A stretch of DNA of 64,000 nucleotides. Origin: Achromobacter spanius (lineage in GTDB: Bacteria > Pseudomonadota > Gammaproteobacteria > Burkholderiales > Burkholderiaceae_B). The translations under genes were made by a program, and so were the position numbers. The stretch lies in assembly GCF_003994415.1 (NCBI RefSeq), contig NZ_CP034689.1, forward strand, positions 3,782,001 to 3,846,000. Direction: 5' to 3'. The notes beneath the pieces were generated by a model that made no database searches, was not told the origin of the DNA, and worked only from the letters and a program-made list of their open reading frames with translations. This document shows positions 42,941 to 51,459 of the stretch, piece after piece. Position 1 is the first letter of the stretch, and every line of letters starts with the position of its first letter.

Positions 42941-43009
42941 GACCCGCTTTACCGCCGCCCAGCGGCCGCGTCAGCGTTTTCGTTAAACTGACGCTTTCCG
43001 CGCCACTAC

Positions 43010-43032
43010 GCGCCCCGCCCCGTGCGGGGCGC
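43010..43032 (+). terminator. hairpin after the transporter operon
   Basis: GCGCCCCGC (43010-43018) and GCGGGGCGC (43024-43032) form a perfect 9-bp stem with a 5-base loop, followed by TTTGCCTT. It follows the CMD gene by about 70 bases and lies 13 bases before the methyltransferase ATG, so it may end the operon or hinder ribosome access to the next gene. A weaker stem AGCGT...ACGCT is at 42973-42995. Confidence 0.55.
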
Positions 43033-43045
43033 TTTGCCTTCCCCC

Positions 43046-43909
43046 ATGTCAGAAAAAACCCACGACATCCGCCCCGGCCAGTCGATCGAACTCCTAAAAG
43101 CCCTGCACATCCTGACCCGCGACGGCAAGATGAACCAGGACAGCCGCCGTAAATTGAAGCAGGTCTATCACCTGTTTCAGTTCATCGAGCCGCTGCTGAA
43201 AGACGTCCAACAAGAACGCGGCGCCGTCACGCTCGCGGATCACGGGGCTGGTAAGTCGTATCTGGGGTTCATTCTGTATGACTTGTTCTTCAAGGAACAG
43301 AAGGACGCCGTCGGGAATGGGTCCCATATTTATGGGATCGAGACTCGTGAAGAACTGGTGAAGTCGTCAGAAGAACTGGCGAAGCGGCTCGGGTTTGGTG
43401 GGATGTCGTTCTTGAATCTCTCTGTGGCGGAGTCGATTACGTCGAGTCGGTTGCCGGCGACGATTGATGTAGTCACTGCACTGCACGCTTGTAATACCGC
43501 CACCGATGACGCGATTCACTTTGCGTTGGAGAAGAAGGCGAAGTACATCGTGGTGGTGCCTTGCTGCCAGGCGGAAGTGGCGTCGGTGCTAAGGAAGAAT
43601 AAAGGCAAGGCGCTGGCTGATCCGTTGGCGGAGATCTGGCGGCATCCGTTGCATACCCGGGAGTTTGGAAGCCAGATTACGAATGTGCTGCGGTGCTTGC
43701 AGCTTGAGGCGCATGGGTATCAGGTTAGTGTGACGGAGCTGGTCGGGTGGGAGCATTCGATGAAGAATGAGCTGATCGTGGCGCAGTTTAAGGATTTGCC
43801 GACTCGGAAGCCTGCGGAGAGGTTGACGGAGATGTTGGCGCGGATTGGGTTGCAGGAGTTGAAGGATCGGTTTTTTGTGCCGGTGGCTCCGGCGGCGGTA
43901 GCTGAGTAG
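43046..43909 (+). CDS. class I SAM-dependent methyltransferase (METTL25/YhiQ-like pattern)
   Basis: A 287-residue putative SAM-dependent methyltransferase. The SAM-binding loop is DHGAGKSYLGF (motif I, D-x-G-x-G-K), with an acidic second strand end IYGIETR. The motif HACNTATDDAI and VPCCQAE follow, as in the methyltransferase_32 group. The target is unknown (RNA or protein in relatives). ATG 43046 is preferred to GTG 43022, which lies in a terminator-like hairpin. Codon use shifts in the last 150 codons to less biased third positions (many TTG, GGG, GCG mixes), hinting at relaxed expression. Confidence 0.78.
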   Translation: MSEKTHDIRPGQSIELLKALHILTRDGKMNQDSRRKLKQVYHLFQFIEPLLKDVQQERGAVTLADHGAGKSYLGFILYDLFFKEQKDAVGNGSHIYGIETREELVKSSEELAKRLGFGGMSFLNLSVAESITSSRLPATIDVVTALHACNTATDDAIHFALEKKAKYIVVVPCCQAEVASVLRKNKGKALADPLAEIWRHPLHTREFGSQITNVLRCLQLEAHGYQVSVTELVGWEHSMKNELIVAQFKDLPTRKPAERLTEMLARIGLQELKDRFFVPVAPAAVAE

Positions 43910-44181
43910 GTATCTGCTTGGCTGATTGGCATGAACCAGAGATAGCTTTAGCTGGTGGTGGGCTGCTGATCCTTCTCTAATCAGTAGCCTGCGATTGCGC
44001 TTACGTAAGAGAAAGCGTGATCAATTTGGCACGGAACCGCATCGCGTCCGTCGCCTAGCGGGGCATACTCGCCCCGTGGTCCAAAGGATCGCCCGGGTTG
44101 ACAGCCGGAAAGACAGAACAAGTGGCCGCTGCAACGGTGGCCTCCTTTCTTTCATTGCGTCAATTACACCGGAGCGTCGAG

Positions 44182-44493
44182 ATGAGCGACCACCCTTTTA
44201 CTTATGACCGTTGGGCCACGCCGGATGATCCGGAGTTTGGTGTTGTGCGGTTTGATGATTTGCGGAAGATCGAGCGGGCTTGCTTGGGGATTTGGGCTAT
44301 TGCGAGGATTGTGGGGAATACTGCGAATGAGCCTGGGGCTACGGGAGTCACGCCGCTGCATGGTTGGGTGGTATCGAATTTGATGGGCGGAGTGGAGAGC
44401 CTGTGCGATCAGATCGCTGATCAGGTGGCAGGCGCAATGGAGGAACCGCCGTTAGATTCCTTCTTCTCCAAGGCGAGGACTTCGACGCAATAG
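44182..44493 (+). CDS. hypothetical protein (103 aa)
   Basis: A 103-residue protein starting MSDHPFTYDRWATPDDPEFG, with a helical body (KIERACLGIWAIARIVGNTA, WVVSNLMGGVESLCDQIADQ) and a short polar tail. GGAG precedes ATG 44182 by seven bases. The sequence looks like the small helical regulators or DUF3077-like proteins of this family of bacteria, but I do not recognise it firmly. It is the last gene before the IS1182 element and marks the edge of the ordinary chromosome. Confidence 0.6.
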   Translation: MSDHPFTYDRWATPDDPEFGVVRFDDLRKIERACLGIWAIARIVGNTANEPGATGVTPLHGWVVSNLMGGVESLCDQIADQVAGAMEEPPLDSFFSKARTSTQ

Positions 44494-44545
44494 CGCAGTA
44501 CTGTCAGCAAGCGCAGAAACCACTGCCCGTAAGTCGGCTTACGAC

Positions 44546-46231
44546 CGAGGCTGTGTGGAAACTCATCTCGCCCTAACGACCACAGCGAATTCACCTGGAC
44601 CGCATCAACTTGAGCGGTCTTCACTTCGATTTTTCGACGCGAGACTCCCTGAAGGCCGTTTGAGCGGCGCGGATACGATATGAAGTGCGTCATTGGTCAC
44701 ATGAAGGGCTCAGCCCCCCATCGACAGCATCGCTTTCATCGTTTGCTGGAAGCCTAGGATGCGCATGACCCGCTTGAGGTTATAAGCCAGTACATTCAAG
44801 CTCATTTCCGTGCCCACATTGCCCAAGCGACGAGTTAGGAAGTGTGTATAGCCCATCCAATGCTTGAACGTGCCGAACACATGTTCCACTGTGCGCCGCC
44901 GCACCTTCATCGCATCTGGCATTCGGTCTAGACGGCGCTGCGCCGCCTCAAGCACCGCCTCATGTTCCCATCGACTGATGCGCCGATACGCGCTAGGTGT
45001 GCATCGCTCCTTCATAGCGCATTGTGGGCAGGCACTACTCCAGTAGCGCCGCAATTGAAGACCATTTTCCTCTCGCGTAAACCGGTGGATGGCGCGCTGG
45101 CCCGCAGGGCACTGGTACTCATCGTCCTTCGCGATGTACATGAAGTCCGAACGGTCGAAGCGGCCTTCGGCCTTGGCATTGGAAGTGGTCGGCTTGGGCA
45201 AGATCGCATCAATACCTGTTTCTGCACATGCCTTGATCTGAGGCGCGCTGTAGCAGCCGCGATCGGCAATCGCACGGAGTCGCTTCTTGCCCATCGCCTC
45301 CCGCGCGGCTTGTGTCATCGATGCCAAGGAGTCCCTGTTATGTCCTCGGTTCGTCACTTCGTGCACGACGATCAGATGGTGCTTGGCTTCGACAACCATC
45401 TGCACGTTGTAGCCGACCATCCCCGAGCCCCGGCCGCTGGTGGCCATCGAGCGGGCACCCGGGTCGGTCACCGACAGCTGACCGTCTGGACTGTCTTTGA
45501 GCCTCTCCTTGACGTCATCCAGCGTGCGCATTTGTTTGCGCAGACGTTCGATCTTGTCATTGAGCCGATTGGTCCTGGCCTCGATCTCGACAGGTTGCGT
45601 TCGGTCCGCTGTGTCGAGCGCCGTCAGATAGCGGTGGATGCTCTCCTCAATCTGCTGCTGACGTTTGTCTATCTTGGCAGCCGTGAAGTTCTTGTCGCGC
45701 GTGTTGACTGCCTTGAACTTGCTTCCATCAACGGCAACCATGGCTTGGCTGAATAGCTTGAGATCTCGGCATACGGCAACAAACCGCCGGCAAACGTTGC
45801 GAATGCCCGACCCATTGTCACGGCTAAAATCCGCGATGGTCTTGAGGTCTGGCGCCAGACGACCAACCAGCCACATCAGTTCGACATTGCGTTGGCGCTC
45901 TCGCTCGAGTCGGCGACTGGACTGGACCCGATTTAAGTAGCCGTAGATGTAGATCTTCAGCAGCACGGCCGGGTGATACGACGGGCGGCCGGTAGCTGCT
46001 GGCGCCGCCTTCTCAAATCCCAGCGATTCCCGGTTGAGCTCTTCGACGAATGCGTCGATTATGCGCACCGGGTTGTCGTCGGCGATGAAGTCATCCAGGC
46101 ATTCCGGGATCAACGCTACCTGATGCCGGTCCTGACCTTCGATGAATCGGGGCATGTCGACTCCCGGGATCGAGATACCAAACTTTATCTACACCACCGA
46201 AGCGGCGTCAAAGAGTTTTCACACAGCCTCG
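44546..46231. mobile_element. IS1182-family insertion sequence, complete
   Basis: The 1.69-kb element is bounded by 19-base inverted ends that differ at one position: CGAGGCTGTGTGGAAACTC (44546-44564) and, inverted, GAGTTTTCACACAGCCTCG (46213-46231). It contains one full-length transposase gene on the minus strand. No target-site duplication is evident in the flanks (ACGAC before, ACCCA after), so the insertion may have been followed by a rearrangement, or the TSD has decayed. It sits between the core chromosome and the defence island. Confidence 0.85.
44710..46155 (-). CDS. tnp: IS1182-family transposase
   Basis: A 481-residue DDE transposase of the IS1182 type. The N-terminal DUF772-like domain has EELNRESLGFEKAAPAATGR and LVGRLAPDLKTIADFSRDNG. 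The catalytic acids lie in AVDGSKFKAVN, in the middle segment (VGYNVQMVVEAKHHLIVVHE) and in RRRTVEHVFGTFKHWMGY. The C-terminus ends with QQTMKAMLSMGG. The gene is intact and within both inverted ends, so the element may be active. Confidence 0.92.
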   Translation of the reverse strand: MPRFIEGQDRHQVALIPECLDDFIADDNPVRIIDAFVEELNRESLGFEKAAPAATGRPSYHPAVLLKIYIYGYLNRVQSSRRLERERQRNVELMWLVGRLAPDLKTIADFSRDNGSGIRNVCRRFVAVCRDLKLFSQAMVAVDGSKFKAVNTRDKNFTAAKIDKRQQQIEESIHRYLTALDTADRTQPVEIEARTNRLNDKIERLRKQMRTLDDVKERLKDSPDGQLSVTDPGARSMATSGRGSGMVGYNVQMVVEAKHHLIVVHEVTNRGHNRDSLASMTQAAREAMGKKRLRAIADRGCYSAPQIKACAETGIDAILPKPTTSNAKAEGRFDRSDFMYIAKDDEYQCPAGQRAIHRFTREENGLQLRRYWSSACPQCAMKERCTPSAYRRISRWEHEAVLEAAQRRLDRMPDAMKVRRRTVEHVFGTFKHWMGYTHFLTRRLGNVGTEMSLNVLAYNLKRVMRILGFQQTMKAMLSMGG

Positions 46232-46403
46232 ACCCATTGCAGCCGTTCGAGCCGGGGTAGTCGTCGCCTGCCTCGCAGCGATTGCAGTCCGCCGTAGTAA
46301 CACCGTGACAATGTCGTTTGAGCCGAACAACAGTTGTTCGGGAAATGCATAGATGCCGGGTCAGTTCATTATGCGACAGCTTTTCACTGACGAGCCGTCT
46401 CAT
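46232..46403 (-). pseudogene. N-terminal HTH fragment cut by the IS1182 element
   Basis: The frame starts at ATG 46403, 15 bases after the GAP1-like stop and with GGGGA upstream. It reads MRRLVSEKLSHNELTRHLCI then SRTTVVRLKRHC, which is an HTH-like pattern, followed by a Cys-rich CNRCEAGDDYP. After 57 residues it runs into the IS right end (46231). The remainder is not recognisable on the other side of the IS (44545 and below). It looks like a sixth gene of the GTPase operon that lost its 3' part. An IstA-type N-terminus is an alternative reading. Confidence 0.5.
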
Positions 46404-46418
46404 CCGCAGGTTTCCCCG

Positions 46419-48461
46419 CTACTCTATCCTGCGGTCGATGATTTTCGCCCGCTCATTCCACCAAGCTTCGCCGCCGCCACGTAGCGCGCTACGCACCTTA
46501 TCCAGATAGCGGCGCCCCCTGAAGCTATCGGCCGCGAGGTCAACCAGTTCTTTCCAGAGATTGTCGTTGTCGACGACGGTACCAAATTCGATCGGGGGCA
46601 GTTCCCGGTCAATGAAGCTATCGACAACCGCGTTCCGGAGCTTCTCGCACTGGTCCCATTCACGCCAGACTGATCCGTATGGCAGCCGCGGCTTGGCGAT
46701 GCGCCACGCCTCGTCGGTAAGGCGCTCGGATGCCATCGCCTCGTGAAGGCGCTGCACGGAGAGGAAAAACAGCTTACCGGCCGACTTCGAACACCATCCT
46801 CTGGCGCGGGCAAAAAGGAAAGAGGCGAGCAGATCCTCGTGCCGCACATCATCTGAAGTTTTTGTTCGTTCGACAGCAGTCACCCATGGGTCGGTCCCGA
46901 CGCTGTTCGGCACGGACTCAGGGGCCAAGATCTTGGCCAGGGCGAACAGCAACGGCCTGTGCCAGATGATTCCGCACGACATTCCTTCGGCCAGATCGTC
47001 GATACGATGCGCAATTGTTCGAATCCAGGCTAGCCTAGAACGGATCCCGGCGGCGTCCAGACTGGACAGTGCAGCCACTACCGGATCGATGCCGAAGCGG
47101 TCGACCATAACTGCCGAGCATTCGTCGCGACCCGCCTCCATTAGCGCGCCTACTATCCGGACAGTCCCATCCTGACCGGCGTCCAGGGCTCCGATTAATC
47201 TCGGCGCGTCTAGTGAGGCTATCCGCCAGAACGACGCACGCTCGAAGACGTCCGGACGTGCGGGAAGCACTGCCATTGCGGCGCCGGGCAAGGCCTCGAT
47301 CAAATCGATCAGCTCTTCTACGTCCGCTTCGGGGAGCGCGGCATCGATCGCCTTATGTAGCGGATCCTCCTCCGGCAGGTCGTCGGCGAGAAACTCAGGC
47401 TTCCATCGCAGCAGGGCGCGGCCTACTACGAGCGGTTCGACGCCAAGCAGGTCACGGTCTACGCGCACCTGCTGCAACGCGAAATCAAAGAGCCTTCGAT
47501 CTACGAGTCCAGGTCGCGAGAACACCATGCGCGCAGCCGCAGCGCGACCCATGCGGGCTTGGTTTGTCCCCAACTGCTCGAGTTCGAAAACTGCTTCGGC
47601 CAATCTAATCGAATCTGCGTTTTGCTCCAGGGCGGCGTACAAGTGGACAAGCGGAATCATTGCTGCCCGGCCGTTGGTGACGTCCGAACCCACGTCGCGC
47701 AGGAACTGCCGCAGCCCCGATCCTGTAGGCGTTACGAGGTCGTTGAGAAGGGTCTCGATCCAGTCGCCCCGGCTTTTCGCGGAGGAGACCGCCCGAGGCA
47801 CTTTCGAACGGCTCGTTCTACTCACATCTATCAGTTGAAGGTCGAACGCGTCGGCCGAGGTGGAGCGGTCTTCCGCAGAGAACGAGCAAAACCTAAAGGC
47901 CCGACGCAGGCGGGGCCACTGCTGCATCCATATGGCCACGATGAGCTCCTCGTCTTCCGGACGCTCGCGTTCATCGACAATCCTTTCCTTCGGTTTTTCA
48001 TAGAGCGCGCTGGCCCACTGACCGGCTCGCCTCAGATCGGAAGGCGCGACGGGAGTCGGCGCCCTGGAGGCCATGACCTCGAACTGGGCCGCGAACGCGG
48101 ATCCTCCGCCGACGGAGGGGCGTTGGAGGCGTCCGAGCAGGTCGTCCGCCGAGCCAAGCCTCGCGAGATCCGCAAAGTCTATGAGGAGAGAGTGAGTCCA
48201 TACGCAACCCGGTCGGCTCATCTCTGGGGCGGCCCAGGTTCGCGCGAGGACGTACTTGCCCGATTCGGCGAGAGGGTATCCCGTGATGTAGCCGTTCGCG
48301 GGAATGCGACTGCCGCTGCCGGATGCGTCGCTAAGCACCAACATAGTACGCGCGTCAGACTGCGGGAGCTTGAGCGATCCTTCAATGAGACGATGGCCCT
48401 CGCTGTAGCCGTGAAGCGTCTGATCGACTTTTATGCGATCCCTGTTCAATGCATTAGCCAT
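46419..48461 (-). CDS. GAP1-type GTPase-associated protein
   Basis: A 680-residue protein whose N-terminus (DQTLHGYSEGHRLIEGSLKL, then GYPLAESGKYVLARTWAAPE with GCVWTHSLLIDF) matches the GAP1-N1 domain, described computationally in GTPase-centred conflict systems. Middle and C-terminal regions are helical and repeat-like (GRALLRWKPEFLADDLPEED, LIDLIEALPGAAMAVLPARP). ATG 48461 is chosen because it precedes the GAP1 motif; upstream open codons are Arg-rich shadow. It overlaps the preceding GTPase stop by 16 bases. Probably a scaffold or regulator that couples the GTPases to the effector. Confidence 0.82.
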   Translation of the reverse strand: MANALNRDRIKVDQTLHGYSEGHRLIEGSLKLPQSDARTMLVLSDASGSGSRIPANGYITGYPLAESGKYVLARTWAAPEMSRPGCVWTHSLLIDFADLARLGSADDLLGRLQRPSVGGGSAFAAQFEVMASRAPTPVAPSDLRRAGQWASALYEKPKERIVDERERPEDEELIVAIWMQQWPRLRRAFRFCSFSAEDRSTSADAFDLQLIDVSRTSRSKVPRAVSSAKSRGDWIETLLNDLVTPTGSGLRQFLRDVGSDVTNGRAAMIPLVHLYAALEQNADSIRLAEAVFELEQLGTNQARMGRAAAARMVFSRPGLVDRRLFDFALQQVRVDRDLLGVEPLVVGRALLRWKPEFLADDLPEEDPLHKAIDAALPEADVEELIDLIEALPGAAMAVLPARPDVFERASFWRIASLDAPRLIGALDAGQDGTVRIVGALMEAGRDECSAVMVDRFGIDPVVAALSSLDAAGIRSRLAWIRTIAHRIDDLAEGMSCGIIWHRPLLFALAKILAPESVPNSVGTDPWVTAVERTKTSDDVRHEDLLASFLFARARGWCSKSAGKLFFLSVQRLHEAMASERLTDEAWRIAKPRLPYGSVWREWDQCEKLRNAVVDSFIDRELPPIEFGTVVDNDNLWKELVDLAADSFRGRRYLDKVRSALRGGGEAWWNERAKIIDRRIE

Positions 48462-49357
48462 TGCAGCGGCTCTGTCAGGTCGTTCGATTCGCGTTCGGCG
48501 AAGACGAGACGGATGCGTTTGGCCGCGATGTCCACTTCTCGCAGTCGCTCCGCGTCTCTGCCCGTCGTGGCCCTCTTCTTCAGGGCCTCTCCATCCACCG
48601 GTTGGGCGTTTGCCTCGTTGCCGTCGTACTCCCCGCCTTGTGCGCTGACTCCGTACACCCGGGTCGTCCAACCGTCACGGGCGGCTTGAAGATACTGGGC
48701 GAGGAGAGGCAGCTTTTGCCCGAGGAAGGCATCGGGCGTGAGCCTTTCGCCCTCAACCTTGTCCCAGGCGCTAATCATGACGACGATCTTGCGACCCGCA
48801 CGACCTACGGGAGCACGCGAGATTGATTGAAGCAGATCCACCAGCTGCACCTGGGTCGGGGCGAGGCTTGGTTCCCAATCTTTCGGAAGGGCCTCAACCT
48901 TCTTCCTGCCAGTCGCCCTGCGCTGCGCTGCGCGCTCCGCGACCCAGGCGGGCGCCTTCACTTTGTTGCCGTTTAAGAGCAGTAGAATGTTGCCCTCGGC
49001 AAGGCTCTCGCCCAGCACTCGCCCGAGCTCGCGATCTTCCCACATTGCGCGGAAGTCTTCCCCGGGCGCGTCGGGCATCGCGACCTCGACCACCTTTCCG
49101 GCAGCGTCCTTCAAATTCATCTTTACCGCACTCAAGCCCGTGAGCCTTGTGCGCGCTTGTTCGGTCGCCTTCCGCCAAACCGTCACGATCTTGCGCAGAT
49201 AGCTGTGGTCGTTTTCCCCTATCGAATCGAAGGCGAGCATCTTCGTGACGCGTCGCTCGTTCACTAGCTCCCACAACGCCGCCAAGAAGGTCGTCTTGCC
49301 AGATCCGGGCAGGCCAATGATCGATATTGAGACGTGGTGCTTGCCGTGATCAGCCAC
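48446..49357 (-). CDS. divergent GTPase (DO-GTPase-like), second of pair
   Basis: A 303-residue P-loop GTPase. Walker A is GLPGSGKT (residues 15-22), the Walker B-like motif is DAPGE (96-100) and the base-recognition strand ends SAWDK (196-200), a degenerate NKxD. The family is the double-GTPase group of conflict systems. GTG 49357 is chosen as start because GGAGG lies six bases before it and it overlaps the previous stop by eight bases. It acts with the neighbouring GTPase and GAP1-type protein, presumably as a nucleotide-controlled switch. Confidence 0.82.
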   Translation of the reverse strand: MADHGKHHVSISIIGLPGSGKTTFLAALWELVNERRVTKMLAFDSIGENDHSYLRKIVTVWRKATEQARTRLTGLSAVKMNLKDAAGKVVEVAMPDAPGEDFRAMWEDRELGRVLGESLAEGNILLLLNGNKVKAPAWVAERAAQRRATGRKKVEALPKDWEPSLAPTQVQLVDLLQSISRAPVGRAGRKIVVMISAWDKVEGERLTPDAFLGQKLPLLAQYLQAARDGWTTRVYGVSAQGGEYDGNEANAQPVDGEALKKRATTGRDAERLREVDIAAKRIRLVFAERESNDLTEPLQWLMH

Positions 49358-50372
49358 GTTCCGCCTCCTCAACCATGAGGCCGTCGAAGACGCGACCGCT
49401 GCGATGATGCTGCCTAATCCCTTGGGGCTCCGCACCCGGCTTCATCCAGAACTCCAGCATTTCGGCCAAGCCGGCGCCACGCATCACGTTCGTGTCCTTG
49501 GGCGACGCGGAGGTGACGAAAGTGCCAATCTCGCCGAAGTGGACGGCGAACGCGTCCCTGATGCCGCCGATGATGGCATGGAAGTCGCGTTGCACTTGGT
49601 CCTTACGGGGCGAAGCCTGCACAGCGTCGTCCTTCGTCAGGACGATCGCGAGATTCGGCCTCCGTGTGAATGCGCCGTTCTCGACCATGCCCTGAATGAT
49701 TAGCGGTATGGCACCTATGACGTCCGCTCGGTCGCGCGACGATGCTAGCCGCCGGCCATCCACCAGTACGGTGATCACATCGGCACGCCGGAGTTCGAAC
49801 ATAGCGGTCGCGTTCGCCGCAAGGTCAGCGACCTCTTCGTACTCCTCGCCTGAACGGTCGGCGATGAGCACCGACTGGAGCAGCCCATCCCGCAGCACGT
49901 CGAAATGGTAGAAGCGAACTTCGCCTCTCTTAGTTCGCTCTGAATGCGGTTCGTCGCGCTCCGAAGCTACCCTCGCGTCATGACAGATCATCTCCAGCCC
50001 GTGCAAGGTTGATGACCCAGCAAAAATTGCATCGGCTACGGGGCCAACTTGGAACAAGTCGAATAGGCCAGCAATGACGCTCGTCTTACCGGAATCATGC
50101 ACGCCGATCACCCCAATCATCCGCGAGGGTAACGATGCGAGCACGCGGTCGGCGCGCCTGCTCTCAAGCGGAAGTGCATCGGGCAAAAGCACGCCGTCGA
50201 AGCGGTCAATTGCCTCCTGATCGTCATCGCCCTCGTCCTCGTCCTGCTCGCTCTCCTCCGGTTCCTTGCCGTAATAAAGACACCTGGCGAGATCGTCGTG
50301 GCCTTCGATGCAGCGGCCGCCCTGAGCGATGCGGCACTCGCGGTTTGCGCAGACTAATTCGGTTTCAGCCAT
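49350..50372 (-). CDS. divergent GTPase with N-terminal Cys cluster, first of pair
   Basis: A 340-residue protein. Residues 8-31 contain Cys at 8, 13, 21 and 31 (C-x4-C-x7-C-x9-C), a likely zinc ribbon. A strongly acidic linker (residues 36-57) follows. The GTPase domain has P-loop GVHDSGKT (90-97), DRSGE (172-176) and TKDD (246-249) in place of NKxD. The paired GTPases with a zinc ribbon on one member are typical of DO-GTPase systems. The start lies six bases after the upstream helical-protein stop. Confidence 0.8.
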   Translation of the reverse strand: MAETELVCANRECRIAQGGRCIEGHDDLARCLYYGKEPEESEQDEDEGDDDQEAIDRFDGVLLPDALPLESRRADRVLASLPSRMIGVIGVHDSGKTSVIAGLFDLFQVGPVADAIFAGSSTLHGLEMICHDARVASERDEPHSERTKRGEVRFYHFDVLRDGLLQSVLIADRSGEEYEEVADLAANATAMFELRRADVITVLVDGRRLASSRDRADVIGAIPLIIQGMVENGAFTRRPNLAIVLTKDDAVQASPRKDQVQRDFHAIIGGIRDAFAVHFGEIGTFVTSASPKDTNVMRGAGLAEMLEFWMKPGAEPQGIRQHHRSGRVFDGLMVEEAERG

Positions 50373-50378
50373 CGCGGA

Positions 50379-51440
50379 TCAACGCAGCCAGAGATTTTCA
50401 CGGTAGAACTGTTCCGCGAGTGCGATGGGCGCCATGGCGGCCCCGACATTGATACCGGTTATGGCAGACCATCCGGCATACCAGCCCTCGCCGGCCCCGG
50501 TCTCTTGGCGCCTAAGCAGCGCGAAATGGACTGGTGAAGTGACCGGTGACGGTTTGCGGCCCTTCAGAGCCGTCGATGTCCAATCGTCTGAAACGGCATC
50601 CACCGCGTCGGCGATCTTAATCTTTCCCGTCGCCTTTACGCCGGCGCGCGACAGCAACCCGGGTATCGAGTTCGGGCCCGGGTATATCTTTGTGAGCGAT
50701 GCAAGGTCGCGCGCGAACACGAGAGGCTTCTCGCTGGCGGAAAGGTCAGCGAAAGACTGGTTCGAAAGCAGCGATCGCTGTCCGAGCGCCCATGATAGTA
50801 AATCGAGTTCCTCGTCTGCCTTCTTACCGGCCTCCACGAGCAGCTCGGTGGACGCGTTGAACTTGCCGACGAGATCAATTAGCGCTTCGCTTACGGTTTC
50901 GGTGAATTGGTCGAAGACATTCTTGAACGTACTTGGGGAATTAGGTGCAACCCCGGCAAAGTCGGGCTCGAAGGCAAACTCTGGATCGGGAATGCTGATC
51001 TTGCTGAGATCAGGTCGCATGCGGCGCGAAGCGCCAAGCCGCGACAGACTGTTCTCGGCCAAAGTGACTAAATCAACCGGTAGTGCGAGTTTGCGCGCAC
51101 CGCCGCACGCTGTCGCACAGACGGCCAATGCGGCCATTGAATTCAAACCGACGTACTGTAGGAGAACGCCCGCAGCCAAAACCTGATCCTGTCGAGCTCC
51201 TGATTCAATCGACGGATCCGCATCCGAGAACGCCTTATGAAACGCTGCTAATGCCGCGGCCAGCTCATCCTCCTGATGCCCCCCGGCCGGCGCCTTCGTG
51301 CCGAAGGCCAACCTTGCGAGCATCTCGATTGTGGATTTCGTCCAGTTTCTAGCGATGGCGTCGATTGCGGTCCAGCGCAGGTCTCGTTGTGCGCCGTCGG
51401 TCGAGATCTCGGAGTACAGTTTCGGAAAGTCCGCGTGCAT
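50379..51440 (-). CDS. GASH-like helical protein of a GTPase-associated system
   Basis: A 353-residue, mostly helical protein starting MHADFPKLYSEISTDGAQRD. Its place between a phosphoesterase and GTPases and its helical pattern (GVLLQYVGLNSMAALAVCAT, ASTELLVEAGKKADEELDLL) fit the GTPase-associated system helical (GASH) proteins. The end YAGWSAITGINVGAAMAPIALAEQ is more conserved-looking. AGAGGA lies seven bases before the ATG. No catalytic motif is visible, so an adaptor role is likely. Confidence 0.68.
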   Translation of the reverse strand: MHADFPKLYSEISTDGAQRDLRWTAIDAIARNWTKSTIEMLARLAFGTKAPAGGHQEDELAAALAAFHKAFSDADPSIESGARQDQVLAAGVLLQYVGLNSMAALAVCATACGGARKLALPVDLVTLAENSLSRLGASRRMRPDLSKISIPDPEFAFEPDFAGVAPNSPSTFKNVFDQFTETVSEALIDLVGKFNASTELLVEAGKKADEELDLLSWALGQRSLLSNQSFADLSASEKPLVFARDLASLTKIYPGPNSIPGLLSRAGVKATGKIKIADAVDAVSDDWTSTALKGRKPSPVTSPVHFALLRRQETGAGEGWYAGWSAITGINVGAAMAPIALAEQFYRENLWLR

Positions 51441-51459
51441 ATTTGATTCCTCTCCCAGT

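Noticed and set aside
44010..44160. GC-rich stem-like sequence that might be a tRNA or riboswitch
   Set aside because: A short CGGGGC...GCCCCG hairpin exists, but no cloverleaf, T-loop or known riboswitch core could be found.
44421..44693. 90-aa minus-strand frame crossing the IS1182 left end
   Set aside because: It spans the IS boundary at 44546 and is antisense to the 44182-44493 gene, so it is a chance fusion frame. It also does not continue the HTH fragment on the other side of the IS.
47559..48689. 376-aa plus-strand frame
   Set aside because: Antisense of the GAP1-type gene; composition is shadow-like.
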